NCBI RefSeq assembly: GCF_041438805.1
Contig: NZ_CP109190.1
Coordinates: 3,844,001-3,908,000 of the forward strand
Direction: 5' to 3'
Length of the DNA stretch: 64,000 nt
Origin: Streptomyces sp. NBC_01707
Lineage (GTDB): Bacteria > Actinomycetota > Actinomycetes > Streptomycetales > Streptomycetaceae
Positions 7,859 to 16,879 of the stretch are shown one piece after another; positions within the stretch are counted from its first letter, which is position 1, and each line of letters opens with the position of its first letter. The notes under the pieces were generated by a model. The model had not been told where the DNA came from. It ran no database searches and worked only from the letters and a program-made list of their open reading frames with translations. Made by a program: the position numbers and the translations under genes.

Positions 7859-9343
7859 TCAGGGGGTGCGCCCCGCTCTCCCGAGGAAGGCCCCCGCGAG
7901 CAGCGAACCAGCCAGGACGAGCACGGAGTTGACCAGGATCGCGACGGTGACCCCGGACAGGACTCCGTGGGAGCCGGTGTCGCCGAGTGCGGTCATCCGG
8001 GCGGCCGCGATCGCGCTCATGACCGGGATGCCCATGGTGATTCCGACCTGCTGGGTCATCGTGGCCAGCCCGGTGGCCAGGCCCTGTTCGGCGTCGGGGA
8101 GGCCGGAGGTGGCGGTGACCATGAACCCGACGATCATCAGCATGTTGCCGATGCCGCCGACGAACGTGGCCGCGAGCAGCAGCCAGATCCAGGCCCCCGA
8201 CGTGCCGAGCGCGACCAGGGCGAGGGTGGCGGCAGCCTGGACGGCACCGCCGGTGACGATGGTCGTCCGGTTGCCGTAGCGGCCGACCGCTCGCCCGCCG
8301 AGCGCGCCGCCGATCACGGTGCCGATCCCCAGGACGCCGAAGGCGAGACCTGTGCTGAGGGGTGTGTAGCCGAGCACTTCCTGCAGGTAGAGGGTGAGCA
8401 GGAAGACCAGCGACGTCTCGGTGACGAACGCGATCAGTCCGGCGGCGTTGCCCCAGATGACGCTGCGCCGTTTCAGGATCCGTACGGGCACGAGCGGGGT
8501 TGCGGCCCGCTTCTCGACCGACCAGAAGGCGACGAGGAGGGCGACGCCCGCCAGAAGTGCTCCCAGGGTGGTGGGTGCGGTCCAGCCGGTCTCGCCCGCC
8601 TGGGTGAGCCCGAAGACCAGTGCGAGCAGTCCGCCGGTGACGGTCACAGCGCCGGGGATGTCCAGCTTCGGCCGCCCGGTGGGGCGTGAGTCGGTGATGA
8701 CGGACGGAGCGAGGACGAGGACCAGGAAGGCGACGGGGGCGTTGACGAAGAAGGCCCAGCGCCAGGAGAGCAGGTCGGTGAGCAGCCCGCCGAGGATGGC
8801 CCCGGCGGTGAACCCGGCGGACATCAAGGCTCCGTTGAGGCCGAGAGCGCGTTCGCGCAGCGGGCCTTCCTTGAAGGCGGTCGTCAGCAGGGCGAGTCCA
8901 GCCGGGGTGACGGCGGCGGTGGCAAGACCCTGCAGCACCCGTGCCGACAGGAGGACTTCGGGTGAGGTGGCGAGTCCGCCGAGGAGGGAGGCCGCACCGA
9001 GCACGGCCATACCGCCCAGGAACAGCCGCTTACGGCCGACGATGTCGGCCACGCGGCCGAAGAGGAGCGTGAAGCCTGCGGCGGCGAGCGCGAAGGAGGT
9101 GGCGATCCACTGGAGGTTCGTGAGGGCGAAGCCGAGCCCCTCCCCGACAGCCGGCAGCGCGACATTCAGGATCGAGAAGTCCACCGCGATCATGAACTGG
9201 GCCCCGAGGAGCAGCGCGAGGACGAGCTTCTGCCGCCCGGTCATGCCGACCTCGGACTGCGGGAAGTCGGCGTCGGCAGCCCGGGTGGTGGCAGTGGCGC
9301 CCTCGGCGACAGCCGGTGAGGGGGTCGTGCTGGGTACGGACAT
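7859..9343 (-). CDS. DHA2-type MFS multidrug efflux transporter
   Basis: A 494-residue protein of usual length for the 14-helix EmrB/QacA group. After a hydrophilic N-terminus the first helix contains LLLGAQFMIAVDFSILNVALP, with the typical D in motif D1. Motif A is seen as FGRVADIVGRKRLFLGG, and motif C-like GLALLTTAF and GFTAGAILGGLLTDLLSWRW follow. It probably exports hydrophobic drugs by proton antiport. The divergent TetR gene and the palindrome between them indicate repression relieved by a substrate. Confidence 0.88.
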   Translation of the reverse strand: MSVPSTTPSPAVAEGATATTRAADADFPQSEVGMTGRQKLVLALLLGAQFMIAVDFSILNVALPAVGEGLGFALTNLQWIATSFALAAAGFTLLFGRVADIVGRKRLFLGGMAVLGAASLLGGLATSPEVLLSARVLQGLATAAVTPAGLALLTTAFKEGPLRERALGLNGALMSAGFTAGAILGGLLTDLLSWRWAFFVNAPVAFLVLVLAPSVITDSRPTGRPKLDIPGAVTVTGGLLALVFGLTQAGETGWTAPTTLGALLAGVALLVAFWSVEKRAATPLVPVRILKRRSVIWGNAAGLIAFVTETSLVFLLTLYLQEVLGYTPLSTGLAFGVLGIGTVIGGALGGRAVGRYGNRTTIVTGGAVQAAATLALVALGTSGAWIWLLLAATFVGGIGNMLMIVGFMVTATSGLPDAEQGLATGLATMTQQVGITMGIPVMSAIAAARMTALGDTGSHGVLSGVTVAILVNSVLVLAGSLLAGAFLGRAGRTP

Positions 9344-9366
9344 GGGTGTCCTTCCTCAGACAGGCT

Positions 9367-9390
9367 TTAACGGTCCTGTGGTTCCGTTAA
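9367..9390. promoter_or_regulatory. Palindromic operator between MFS and TetR genes
   Basis: TTAACGG (9367-9373) and CCGTTAA (9384-9390) form a perfect inverted repeat with a 10-base spacer. It is 23 bases from the MFS start and about 50 from the TetR start. This is the expected layout of a TetR-family operator controlling both genes. Confidence 0.7.
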
Positions 9391-9442
9391 GATGACGTCA
9401 CCGTAACAGAGGAACTCCCCCTAATGAAACTGGAGACCCGTT

Positions 9443-10054
9443 ATGACTTCCGAGGGTGTGGAACCAGGCACCGTCAGGCCCGGTGGACGTACCGCCCGGG
9501 TACGGGAGTCCGTCCTGCGGGCGGCGGGGGACGCCCTGGCCGAACACGGCTTCGACGGCCTCGACCTCGCCGATGTCGCCCGTCGCGCAGGGGTCGGCAA
9601 GACGACCGTCTACCGGCGCTGGTCCACCACCGCCGGCCTGGTCGCCGACCTGCTCGACGACATGGCCGAGCAGTCCACCCCGCGTACGGACACGGGTTCG
9701 CTCATCGAGGACCTCAAGGCCAATGCGCGGCTCGTCGCGAAGACCCTGTCCGATCCGCGCCAGGGCGCCCTGTTCAAGTCGGTGATCGCCGCGGCGACAT
9801 GCGACGCGCGCACGGCCGAGTCACTGAACCGCTTCTACGCGATCCGCGTCGAGGAATGGGCGGCCTGCGTCACCCAGGCCCTGGAACGCGGGGAGTTGCC
9901 CGCCGGCACGGACCCCGGCGAAGTGATCCGCTCCGTCTCGGCACCGCTCTACTACCGCCTGCTGACCGGCGGCGGCCCGCTCGACACAGCGGCGGCCGAC
10001 CGCGCGGCCGAGGCGGCGGCCGCGGCGGCACGGGCAGGGGTGTACGTGAGGTGA
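9443..10054 (+). CDS. TetR/AcrR-family transcriptional repressor
   Basis: A 203-residue protein with an N-terminal HTH at about 20-65 (LRAAGDALAEHGFDGLDLAD, then VARRAGVGKTTVYRRW). The C-terminal ligand domain resembles the TetR_C_11-type (LYYRLLTGGGPLD). Divergent from the efflux pump with a palindrome in the shared promoter, so it most likely represses the pump and itself. Confidence 0.88.
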   Translation: MTSEGVEPGTVRPGGRTARVRESVLRAAGDALAEHGFDGLDLADVARRAGVGKTTVYRRWSTTAGLVADLLDDMAEQSTPRTDTGSLIEDLKANARLVAKTLSDPRQGALFKSVIAAATCDARTAESLNRFYAIRVEEWAACVTQALERGELPAGTDPGEVIRSVSAPLYYRLLTGGGPLDTAAADRAAEAAAAAARAGVYVR

Positions 10055-10101
10055 GGCGCCGCATGACGCGGTGCACGGTGCGCGTCCGCCAGGGACCACC
10101 G

Positions 10102-10719
10102 TCACCGGTACCTGCGCAGACGTACCGCCCAGGGATGGTCGGCGGCGTACGCCAGGGTGAGGGTCTCGATCAGCCAGGCACGTTGGTCGGCGGTCAGGAC
10201 CCGCAGCGCCGTCGTGAAGTCCTCCTCGTCCTTGGGGCGCCGCGACTTCGCCTTGTACAGGAGCTGCACATGCAGGGCCAGGTACGGGATGCCGTCCGCC
10301 GAGACCCGGCCCAGCCGGTCGAGCGGGAGCCGGATGCGGGTGTCGCGACGGAAGGCCCAGTCGGTGCCGTCCGCCTCGTCGAGCATGAGCTGGATGCGCC
10401 AGGGCTCGTCGGGGCCCGGCCGGCACCAGATGTCGTGGACCCCGTGCGGGAGGATCTCGCCGGGGAGCCACGGGCGCAGGGTGCCGGGCGGGTCGGCGGC
10501 CCACCACTCCCAGCCGGCGAGCACCTGCTGGGCGGTCAGCTGGTCGCGGCGGAGCAGCGTGACGTCGATGTCGGCGTGGTCGCGGAAGGCGTGGCCGACC
10601 GCCAGCTCGACCGCGTAGCCGCCCGCGATCCACCAGGGGGTGCGCAGCGGGGCGAAGCGGCGGGCGACCTCGGCGAGCGGGGCCGGATCCCAGGGACCCC
10701 ACGGGGTTTCCGTGCGCAT
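10102..10719 (-). CDS. Nucleotidyltransferase-fold protein (aminoglycoside adenylyltransferase-like)
   Basis: A 205-residue protein with the nucleotidyltransferase signature WWIAGGYAVELAVG followed by DHADIDVTLLRRDQ, where the two aspartates are the expected metal ligands. Downstream, YLALHVQLLYKAK and RPKDEEDF fit the LinB/AadA-like group often annotated as aminoglycoside adenylyltransferase. Actual substrate unknown; resistance is an inference. It converges on the TetR gene with a 47-base gap. Confidence 0.65.
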   Translation of the reverse strand: MRTETPWGPWDPAPLAEVARRFAPLRTPWWIAGGYAVELAVGHAFRDHADIDVTLLRRDQLTAQQVLAGWEWWAADPPGTLRPWLPGEILPHGVHDIWCRPGPDEPWRIQLMLDEADGTDWAFRRDTRIRLPLDRLGRVSADGIPYLALHVQLLYKAKSRRPKDEEDFTTALRVLTADQRAWLIETLTLAYAADHPWAVRLRRYR

Positions 10720-10803
10720 GGCTGTCGTACGTCCCTTCGTTCCGGTCGGACAGCCGGCCCGTTCGCCGCCGGCTCCCCTGTCGTCCGCCCTACCGTCGGA
10801 CGG

Positions 10804-11742
10804 TCAGTCGGCCTTCAGCAAGTGCCGGTAGCTGTCGGGATTTTCGCTCAGGTATGCGGCCAGGCTCTTCGCCGGGCGGCCGGTGAGGCGCGTCACCGCG
10901 TCCGAGACCGTGGACATCTCGCCGGCGGCGATGGCCTCGTACGACGTCACCCAGCCGGCGACCTCCCACTCCTCGGCACCGTACTGCGCCCGTGAGGCGT
11001 AGGCCTCCTCCCGGGTCTCCGGGTGATAGGTGATGGTGCGTCCGGTGGCCCGGCCGAGTTCCTCGGCCGCTTCGGCGAGGGTGAACGCCTCGGGTCCGGT
11101 GAGGTCGTACGTCACCCCGTCGTGGCGGGTGTCCTCGCTCTCGGTGTCGGCAAGCAGCACGGCGGTGGCCGCGTCCGCGATGTCCTCGTGCGCAACCGCC
11201 GCGACCCGGCCCTCACCGGCCGGGCCGCGCAGCACCCCGTCGGCCCCGGTCATCGCCGGGATACCCGCGAGGTACCAGCTGTCGCGCAGGAAGGTGTGGC
11301 GCACACCCGAGACGCGGATGTGCGCCTCGGTGTGCCAGTGATCGCGGGCGAAGGTGAACGTGGCGTCCGGCGCGGCACCGAGGAACGACACGTACACGAT
11401 GCGTTCGACATGGGCGGCGACCGCCGCGTCCACGGCGGTGGTGTGATCGACCACCCGGCTCGGGCTCTCGTGCGCCGAGACCAGGAACAGGGTGTGCGCG
11501 CCGGCAAGGGCCTGGCGCATCGCCTCCCCGTCACCGTAGGCGGCGGGCGGTGCGGCGACCGCGCCGGGCAGGTCCGGCAGCCGGGACGGGTCGCGGGCGA
11601 GGAGACGTACGGGGACACCGGCGCGCGCGAGCCGCTGTGCGACACGGCCGCCGACCGCGCCGCTCGCACCGGTCACCGCGATGATCGGGGCATCTCTGAC
11701 GGCGGCGCTGCCACCCGGGTCCGTGGGGCGTGTGGTGTTCAT
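10804..11742 (-). CDS. NmrA-like NAD(P)-binding reductase
   Basis: A 312-residue Rossmann-fold protein. The dinucleotide motif is TGASGAVGGRVAQRL (about 24-38), followed by VPVRLLARDPSRLP, typical of NmrA/HSCARG atypical short-chain dehydrogenases. The YXXXK catalytic pair is not evident. The ATG at 11742 overlaps the stop of the DUF952 gene (ATGA), so the two are coupled. Members act as NAD(P)H-quinone reductases or redox sensors; which applies here is unknown. Confidence 0.78.
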   Translation of the reverse strand: MNTTRPTDPGGSAAVRDAPIIAVTGASGAVGGRVAQRLARAGVPVRLLARDPSRLPDLPGAVAAPPAAYGDGEAMRQALAGAHTLFLVSAHESPSRVVDHTTAVDAAVAAHVERIVYVSFLGAAPDATFTFARDHWHTEAHIRVSGVRHTFLRDSWYLAGIPAMTGADGVLRGPAGEGRVAAVAHEDIADAATAVLLADTESEDTRHDGVTYDLTGPEAFTLAEAAEELGRATGRTITYHPETREEAYASRAQYGAEEWEVAGWVTSYEAIAAGEMSTVSDAVTRLTGRPAKSLAAYLSENPDSYRHLLKAD

Positions 11743-12104
11743 GCGGAGCTGCCTTCCTTGCGCAGCCAGGTACGCACCTCCACGACCGCGTCCACCGGGA
11801 CGGGACCGTAGATGTGCGGGAACTCCTCGCCGCCGGGCGCGAGGGCCTCGTACCGCACGGGCACCGGGAGCCGCGCGGGATCGATGACGAGTACCACCAG
11901 GTCCACCGGACTCTCGGCACCGGCCGGGACCTCGGAGCCGTACAGCATCTCGGCCACGCCCGGGAGCTGGTGGGGCGACGAGCAGTGGATGAAGCCCTCT
12001 TCGTGCAGAGTGCGGCCGCGGGTGGACATCTCGTAGGTCCCGGTCCCGCGGGCCGCCTCCCACAGGGGGCGTTCGGTGAGGTGAAGCAGCAGTTCTTCGG
12101 CCAT
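11739..12104 (-). CDS. DUF952-domain protein
   Basis: A 121-residue protein that reads AEELLLHLTERPLWEAARG, then EEGFIHCSSPHQLPGVAEM, and ends with VVEVRTWLRKEG. The EGFIHCS segment and the (F/Y)PHIYGPV segment are the hallmarks of DUF952, a family related to glutathione-S-transferase-domain-containing proteins with no proven activity. It is the first gene of a coupled pair with the NmrA-like gene. Confidence 0.8.
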   Translation of the reverse strand: MAEELLLHLTERPLWEAARGTGTYEMSTRGRTLHEEGFIHCSSPHQLPGVAEMLYGSEVPAGAESPVDLVVLVIDPARLPVPVRYEALAPGGEEFPHIYGPVPVDAVVEVRTWLRKEGSSA

Positions 12105-12268
12105 GGGGCCCAAACTAGCTGCGCGGGCGGTTCCTTCGGGCCATCGGCGTGGCCGCCGATCCGGCCGTCGCCGGAGCCGTGGCCCCGCCGACGAAGTGAC
12201 GCACCGGATGGCCCGGACGGGCCCCGGCGCGTGCACCGCCCCGCCACATCCGGCGGCCCTTGCCCCTG

Positions 12269-13264
12269 TCACATCAGCAGTTTCGCCTCGGTCTCGGGGT
12301 CCAGCCCCACCACGGGGCGGTCCGGCCGCTGCGGTGCCGCGCCGCCCAGTTCGCGCAGCCAGTTCCAGGTGTCGGCGACCGTCTCCGCCACCGGCCGGCA
12401 GTGCAGCCCGGCCGCGAACGCCTTGCCGACATCGCCGCGGTGCAAGGTGTCGTGCAGCTCGCCCGGCGGCAGCCAGACCGGCAGGTCGGTCCATGGCTCC
12501 ACGCCCGCCGCGAGGATCTTCTCGGCGGCCGTCCAGCGCAGCACGGCGTCGGAACCGGTGACGCGTACACAGGCGTCCAGCAGCTCGCCCATGGTGGCGT
12601 GCCCCGGGCGGCTGACCAGGTTGTACGGTCCGTACAGGGCACGCTCCGCCGCGTCCAGCAGCCAGGTCGCGAGGTCGCGGGCGTCGATGTACTGGAGCGG
12701 GGTGTCCGGGGTGCCCGGGGCCATCACGGGTCCACCGCGGGCGATCCGCCGCAACCACCACGGCAGCCTGCCGATGTTCTCCCACGGGCCGAGGATCAGT
12801 CCGGCGCGGGCCAGCAGGGCGCGGTCGCCGAAGGCGTCGAGCACGGCCAGTTCGCCACCGCGTTTGGCCAACGGGTACGAGACCTCCGCCCCGGCGTCCG
12901 GCGAGGCGCCGGTCACCAGCGGTCCGTCCTCGGTCAGTCCGGCCGGGGCCGGGTACGCGTACACCGAACGGCTGGAGACGTACACGTACCGCCCCGCCCG
13001 GTCCGCGAGCAGCCGGGCCGCGTCCCGCACCGCCGAGGGCGCGCCGCTCCAGGTGTCGACGACCAGGTCCCAGCCGCCCTCCCCCGCGGCGGCGAGCTCC
13101 GCGAGCCCGTTGTCGGTGGTGCGGTCACCGAACAGCTCGGTGGTGCCCTGCGGGGGTGAGTGATGGCCGCGGTGGAACACCGTGACCTGCCAGTCCCGCG
13201 CGAGCGCCGCCTCGGTGACAGCGCGCCCGACGAATTCCGTACCGCCCAGGATCAAAAGCCTCAT
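12269..13264 (-). CDS. NAD-dependent epimerase/dehydratase
   Basis: A 331-residue extended short-chain dehydrogenase. It starts MRLLILGGTEFVGRAV with the GGTxFVG nucleotide-binding loop. YVYVSSRSVYAYP supplies the Ser-rich strand, and YPLAKRGGELAV holds the YxxxK catalytic pair. LLARAGLILGPWENIGRLPWW is typical of the RNA-binding-protein-like/reductase subgroup of Streptomyces. Substrate not predictable. Stands alone, 164 bases from the DUF952 start. Confidence 0.8.
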   Translation of the reverse strand: MRLLILGGTEFVGRAVTEAALARDWQVTVFHRGHHSPPQGTTELFGDRTTDNGLAELAAAGEGGWDLVVDTWSGAPSAVRDAARLLADRAGRYVYVSSRSVYAYPAPAGLTEDGPLVTGASPDAGAEVSYPLAKRGGELAVLDAFGDRALLARAGLILGPWENIGRLPWWLRRIARGGPVMAPGTPDTPLQYIDARDLATWLLDAAERALYGPYNLVSRPGHATMGELLDACVRVTGSDAVLRWTAAEKILAAGVEPWTDLPVWLPPGELHDTLHRGDVGKAFAAGLHCRPVAETVADTWNWLRELGGAAPQRPDRPVVGLDPETEAKLLM

Positions 13265-13480
13265 GGGCCGACTCTGCCCACGGGCAGGGCGGTTGGGAAC
13301 AGTTCCTCGCTCTGGGCGGAATCGGCCGCGCCGGTGTCCTCGCTACGGCACGGCGGGACGGCTGAATCTGTGCCCCCGCTTGATCCGCCGGCAGCGAACG
13401 GTCCCGGCGGGCCGCTCCCCCTGATGGATGCTGGGCCCAGCGGCCCGGGGCGGACCGGGTCCAGCCATGGAGGTAGGCGC

Positions 13481-13936
13481 GTGAGCGAGCGTCCGGGAAC
13501 GCTGTACAAGGCCATCGGCGGTGTCGCCGTACTGCGCCGGCTGAGCGACACCTTCTACGACAAGGTGCTGGCGGATCCGCTGCTCGCCCCCGTTTTCGTG
13601 GACTTCACTCCGGCCCATGTCGAACATGTCGCCGTGTGGCTGGCCGAGATCTTCGACGGGCCCGCCGACTTCACCGGGCGACTCGGCGGCCATCAGTCCC
13701 TGTTGCGCTCCCATCTCGGGTTGTCGATCACCGAGCCGCAGCGGCTGCGCTGGATGGAACTGATGACCGCCGCAGTCGACGAGGAGCTGCCGGACGACGA
13801 GCTGCTGCGCCGCCGGGTGCTGGAGTACTTCGACTGGGGCACCAGGATCGCGCGCGACGTCTCGGCGTCCCCGGCCGGTGCGGACCTCGGCGATCCGGGG
13901 CCGACGCCGCGCTGGGGCTGGGAGGGCCTGCGCTGA
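13481..13936 (+). CDS. Group II truncated haemoglobin
   Basis: A 151-residue globin starting at GTG with GGAGGT six bases upstream. It reads TLYKAIGGVAVLRRLSDTFY, then DPLLAPVFVDFTPAHVEHVA and LGGHQSLLRSHLGLSI. The distal and proximal regions of 2/2 globins are visible: H in AHVEHVAVWLAEIF and the proximal H in LRSHLGL. Such proteins bind O2 or NO. No redox partner gene is next to it. Confidence 0.82.
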   Translation: MSERPGTLYKAIGGVAVLRRLSDTFYDKVLADPLLAPVFVDFTPAHVEHVAVWLAEIFDGPADFTGRLGGHQSLLRSHLGLSITEPQRLRWMELMTAAVDEELPDDELLRRRVLEYFDWGTRIARDVSASPAGADLGDPGPTPRWGWEGLR

Positions 13937-14051
13937 CGGCCCGCGCGTGCACGACCGGTACGCGCCGAAGCCCGGCGCGGATGACCGCTACGCGCGGCCG
14001 GGTCGGTGCGGACCGGGTACAGACAGCTCGTCCTGGGTGTCTTCGGGGCTC

Positions 14052-14723
14052 TCAGGCGAGTTCGAGCGGGAACGCACCCCGGTGACCGGTGCCCGCACCC
14101 TCCGCCGGGCGGGCCTCGAACTCGCGGCAGCTCCAGATCTCCTGGACGAACCCGGTCCGCCGGTCCCACAGATCGAGCACATCGTCCTCGCCCGCCGCCC
14201 CGCGGTACGCGTCCTTCGCACCCCGGAAACAGGCAAGGCCGCCGGAGAGTCCACGGTCGGTCGTCGCCGGGAAGTAGTCCGAGAACGCGCAGGCGATGCA
14301 CGACTGCAGGCGGACTCCGGGCGGGAGGGAGCGCTGGATCATGGCGAGCGCGGTGGCGAAGTCGCACTCGGCCCGGCGCGACCCGTAGACCGCGCCGCCG
14401 AAGTGCAGCTCCAGATGCAGATCGGCCTCCGGACGGCGCAGCGACAACAGGCAGCTGAGCGTGGCCTGGTGAACCGCGCCGTCCGCGACGACCGGAAGCG
14501 GCAGGTCCCACTCCAGCACGCAATCGGTGAGTGCGCCGTCCGCCAGGGCGAACATTCCGCTCTCCGGCGGCATGCCGGCCACCGGAGCGAGGTCGTCGAA
14601 GCTTTCGCCCTCGAAGTCGACGCCCCTGACCCGGATGCGGAGTTGCTGTCCATCGGTGGTGAGGATGAAGGCCTCGGAACCTTGCCGGTCCCGGTACCAC
14701 CCTGCCCATGACTCATCTGTCAT
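14052..14723 (-). CDS. Uncharacterised Streptomyces protein (DUF6304-like)
   Basis: A 223-residue soluble protein beginning TDESWAGWYRDRQGSEA. It is beta-rich in the N-terminal half (AFILTTDGQQLRIRVRGVDF) with cysteines in the C-terminal half (RLQSCIACAFSDYFP, LACFRGAKDAY). I recall this sequence type as a conserved Streptomyces family (possibly DUF6304) with no known function. That family assignment is from memory and not certain. Confidence 0.6.
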   Translation of the reverse strand: MTDESWAGWYRDRQGSEAFILTTDGQQLRIRVRGVDFEGESFDDLAPVAGMPPESGMFALADGALTDCVLEWDLPLPVVADGAVHQATLSCLLSLRRPEADLHLELHFGGAVYGSRRAECDFATALAMIQRSLPPGVRLQSCIACAFSDYFPATTDRGLSGGLACFRGAKDAYRGAAGEDDVLDLWDRRTGFVQEIWSCREFEARPAEGAGTGHRGAFPLELA

Positions 14724-14805
14724 GGGCACGGACTGTAGCCCGTGCCCATCGCCGTCGCCCGGCCGCCCTCCACTTCGCCGCCGCGGGCGCCGCGGGCCCG
14801 TGACC

Positions 14806-15402
14806 TCAGCCGACCTGCGGCTCCCGCCACATGGGCCACATCGACGGACCGTCCGGGAGTTCGACGGTCGCGCCCATGAAGGCGAAGCCCAGCCGTTCGT
14901 AGAGCCGGCGGCTGCGCGCGCTGCTCGCCTCCAGGTAGGCGGGGACGCCGTCGCGGTCGCAGCGCTCCAGCACATCGGCGATCAGGGCCGCACCGATCCC
15001 CTCCCCCTGACGGTCCGGGGACACCCCGATCATGAGCAGATACTCATGGGCCCGGTCGTGCGGGTGGATCGCGCCCGTGAGTCGCCCCACCAGCTCCGCC
15101 CGCTCGTTGTCGGGGTCCGCGGTCGCCCGCATCAGGGCGGGCGTGGTGTCCTCCTCCGTGGGTGCGCCCGCCGGCACGGGCAGCCACAGGGCCACGGCCG
15201 TGCCGTCCTCCAGCAGGTCGATACGGCCTTCGGCGAGCGTGACGTCGACGAAGACGCCGAGGAACTTTCCGTGCACGGCCCGGCGGTGCGCCTCGTCCGG
15301 GAAGACCCAGCCGCTGACCGGGTCGTGGTGGAACGCTTCGTCCAGGAGCCGCACCACCTGTTCGCGGTCTTCCGTCTCCGCCTGCCGTATCCGTACACCC
15401 AT
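14806..15402 (-). CDS. GNAT-family N-acetyltransferase
   Basis: A 198-residue acetyltransferase. The acetyl-CoA loop is seen at LLMIGVSPDRQGEGIGAAL (R-Q-G-x-G-x-A motif), followed by VPAYLEASSARSRRLYERLG. The N-terminal REQVVRLLDEAFHHDPVSGW is typical of a large actinobacterial subgroup. Acceptor substrate unknown. Confidence 0.82.
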   Translation of the reverse strand: MGVRIRQAETEDREQVVRLLDEAFHHDPVSGWVFPDEAHRRAVHGKFLGVFVDVTLAEGRIDLLEDGTAVALWLPVPAGAPTEEDTTPALMRATADPDNERAELVGRLTGAIHPHDRAHEYLLMIGVSPDRQGEGIGAALIADVLERCDRDGVPAYLEASSARSRRLYERLGFAFMGATVELPDGPSMWPMWREPQVG

Positions 15403-15559
15403 GTCCGGCTCCCGCTCTCTCGTACCACCTCAACCGACGCACAGGATCTTAGAGTTGATGCCGTACGGATCCGGCGGGAGCCGGTCGTTCCGCTGTCCTC
15501 CTCTCCTGTCCCGGCGCGACCGGCGGGTGACACCTGCTTACTTCTTCTCCTTCCCTCCC

Positions 15560-16612
15560 TCAGTGGGTCCGGCGGGTGACGAACTCCGCCAGGGCGAGCA
15601 GATCGCCCGCCGCCCCCAGGTCGGGCACCGCCCGGGACAGATGGTGGATCGCGCGGGCCATCCGGTCCGCCGCGCTGACCTGCGCCCAGTCCCGGCCGCC
15701 TGCCCGGTCGACCGCGTCGGCGGCTCGGTCCACCTCGCCGGGTGTGCGCATGGAACCCCGGTAGAGCGCCGCGAGTTCGACCGCCGCAGGGGTGTGGGAG
15801 GTCAGCGCGGCGACCACCGGCAGGGACTTCTTGTGGGCGGCCAGGTCCGCCCCGACCGGCTTCCCGGTCTGCACCGGGTCCCCCCAGATGCCGATCAGAT
15901 CGTCGATGAGCTGGAAGGCGAGGCCCGCCTCCCGGCCGAAGCCGTCCATCGCGCCGACCGCCCGCTCGTCCACACCGGCGTACAGCGCACCGAGCGCGCA
16001 GGCGCAGCCGAGGAGGGCGCCGGTCTTGGCGGTGGCCATGGCGAGACACTCGTCGAGCGAGACCTCGTCGGGGTCGCGCTCCTCGAAGGAGCAGTCGGCC
16101 TGCTGTCCCGCGCACAGCTCGATGACACAGTTCGCGAGCCGGGCCGAGGCACGTGCGGACGCCGGGCGGATGTCCTCGGCGAGCAGCCGATGGGCCAGGG
16201 CGAGCATGGCGTCGCCCGCGATGACGGCGGCCGGGACACCGAACACCGTCCAGGCCGTGGGACGGTGCCTTCGGGTCCGGTCCTCGTCGATGACGTCGTC
16301 GTGCAGGAGGCTGAAGTTGTGGACCAGCTCCACGGCAACGGCTGCCCGCACCGCCTGCTCCGCTTCGCCGCCCACCGCCCGGGTCGCGGCGAGGACGAGC
16401 CCGGGCCTGATCGCCTTGCCGGCCTGCCCACCGGTCGGAGTCCCGTCGGCGTGTTCCCAGCCGAAGTGGTACATCGCGACACGCCGGATGGATCCGGGCA
16501 GCGACTCGACCGCGGCCCGAAGTTGCGGATCGACGAGGCTCCGGGTGTGCTCCAGGAGCGCCAGGGCCTGGTGGCCCTCGGTGGTGGCGGTGTCCGTACT
16601 GATCATGGTCAC
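15560..16612 (-). CDS. Polyprenyl diphosphate synthase-type protein, probable encapsulin cargo
   Basis: A 350-residue trans-isoprenyl synthase. The first Asp-rich motif sits in HNFSLLHDDVIDEDRTRRHR. The second is atypical, LIDDLIGIWGDP (DDLIG instead of DDxxD). KPVGADLAAHKKSLP follows. It extends isoprenyl chains from IPP and an allylic substrate (family knowledge). It lies immediately downstream of the encapsulin gene on the same strand, the arrangement described for family 2B encapsulins with polyprenyl transferase cargo. No terpene cyclase is next to it in this window. Confidence 0.82.
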   Translation of the reverse strand: MTMISTDTATTEGHQALALLEHTRSLVDPQLRAAVESLPGSIRRVAMYHFGWEHADGTPTGGQAGKAIRPGLVLAATRAVGGEAEQAVRAAVAVELVHNFSLLHDDVIDEDRTRRHRPTAWTVFGVPAAVIAGDAMLALAHRLLAEDIRPASARASARLANCVIELCAGQQADCSFEERDPDEVSLDECLAMATAKTGALLGCACALGALYAGVDERAVGAMDGFGREAGLAFQLIDDLIGIWGDPVQTGKPVGADLAAHKKSLPVVAALTSHTPAAVELAALYRGSMRTPGEVDRAADAVDRAGGRDWAQVSAADRMARAIHHLSRAVPDLGAAGDLLALAEFVTRRTH

Positions 16613-16844
16613 AGTGGCTCCCTCAGGTCACCCGGGCCGGAGCAGCCCGGCCGGGGCGTGGGTGGTGCGGTGAGTGGGTGGTTTCCACCGGGACGGCGCC
16701 ACAGGTCACTCGGCCCATGGGTCACCGCCGTCGGAGCGAGACCAGGCCAGTCCGAGCGAACCGGGCCGGGCCGCCGGTCCCGGGGCCGGGGCGAGCCGGC
16801 CCGGCGCGCCCCGGATAGACGGCCTCCGGGCCGGGGCGGCGGGT

Positions 16845-16872
16845 GGGACCCGGACCGGCCGGTCCGGGTCCC
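16845..16872. terminator. 28-bp perfect palindrome after the encapsulin gene
   Basis: GGGACCCGGACCGG (16845-16858) is followed directly by its exact reverse complement (16859-16872). It ends 8 bases from the encapsulin stop codon and would form a very stable stem in the transcript of that gene. Confidence 0.7.
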
Positions 16873-16879
16873 GCGGACC

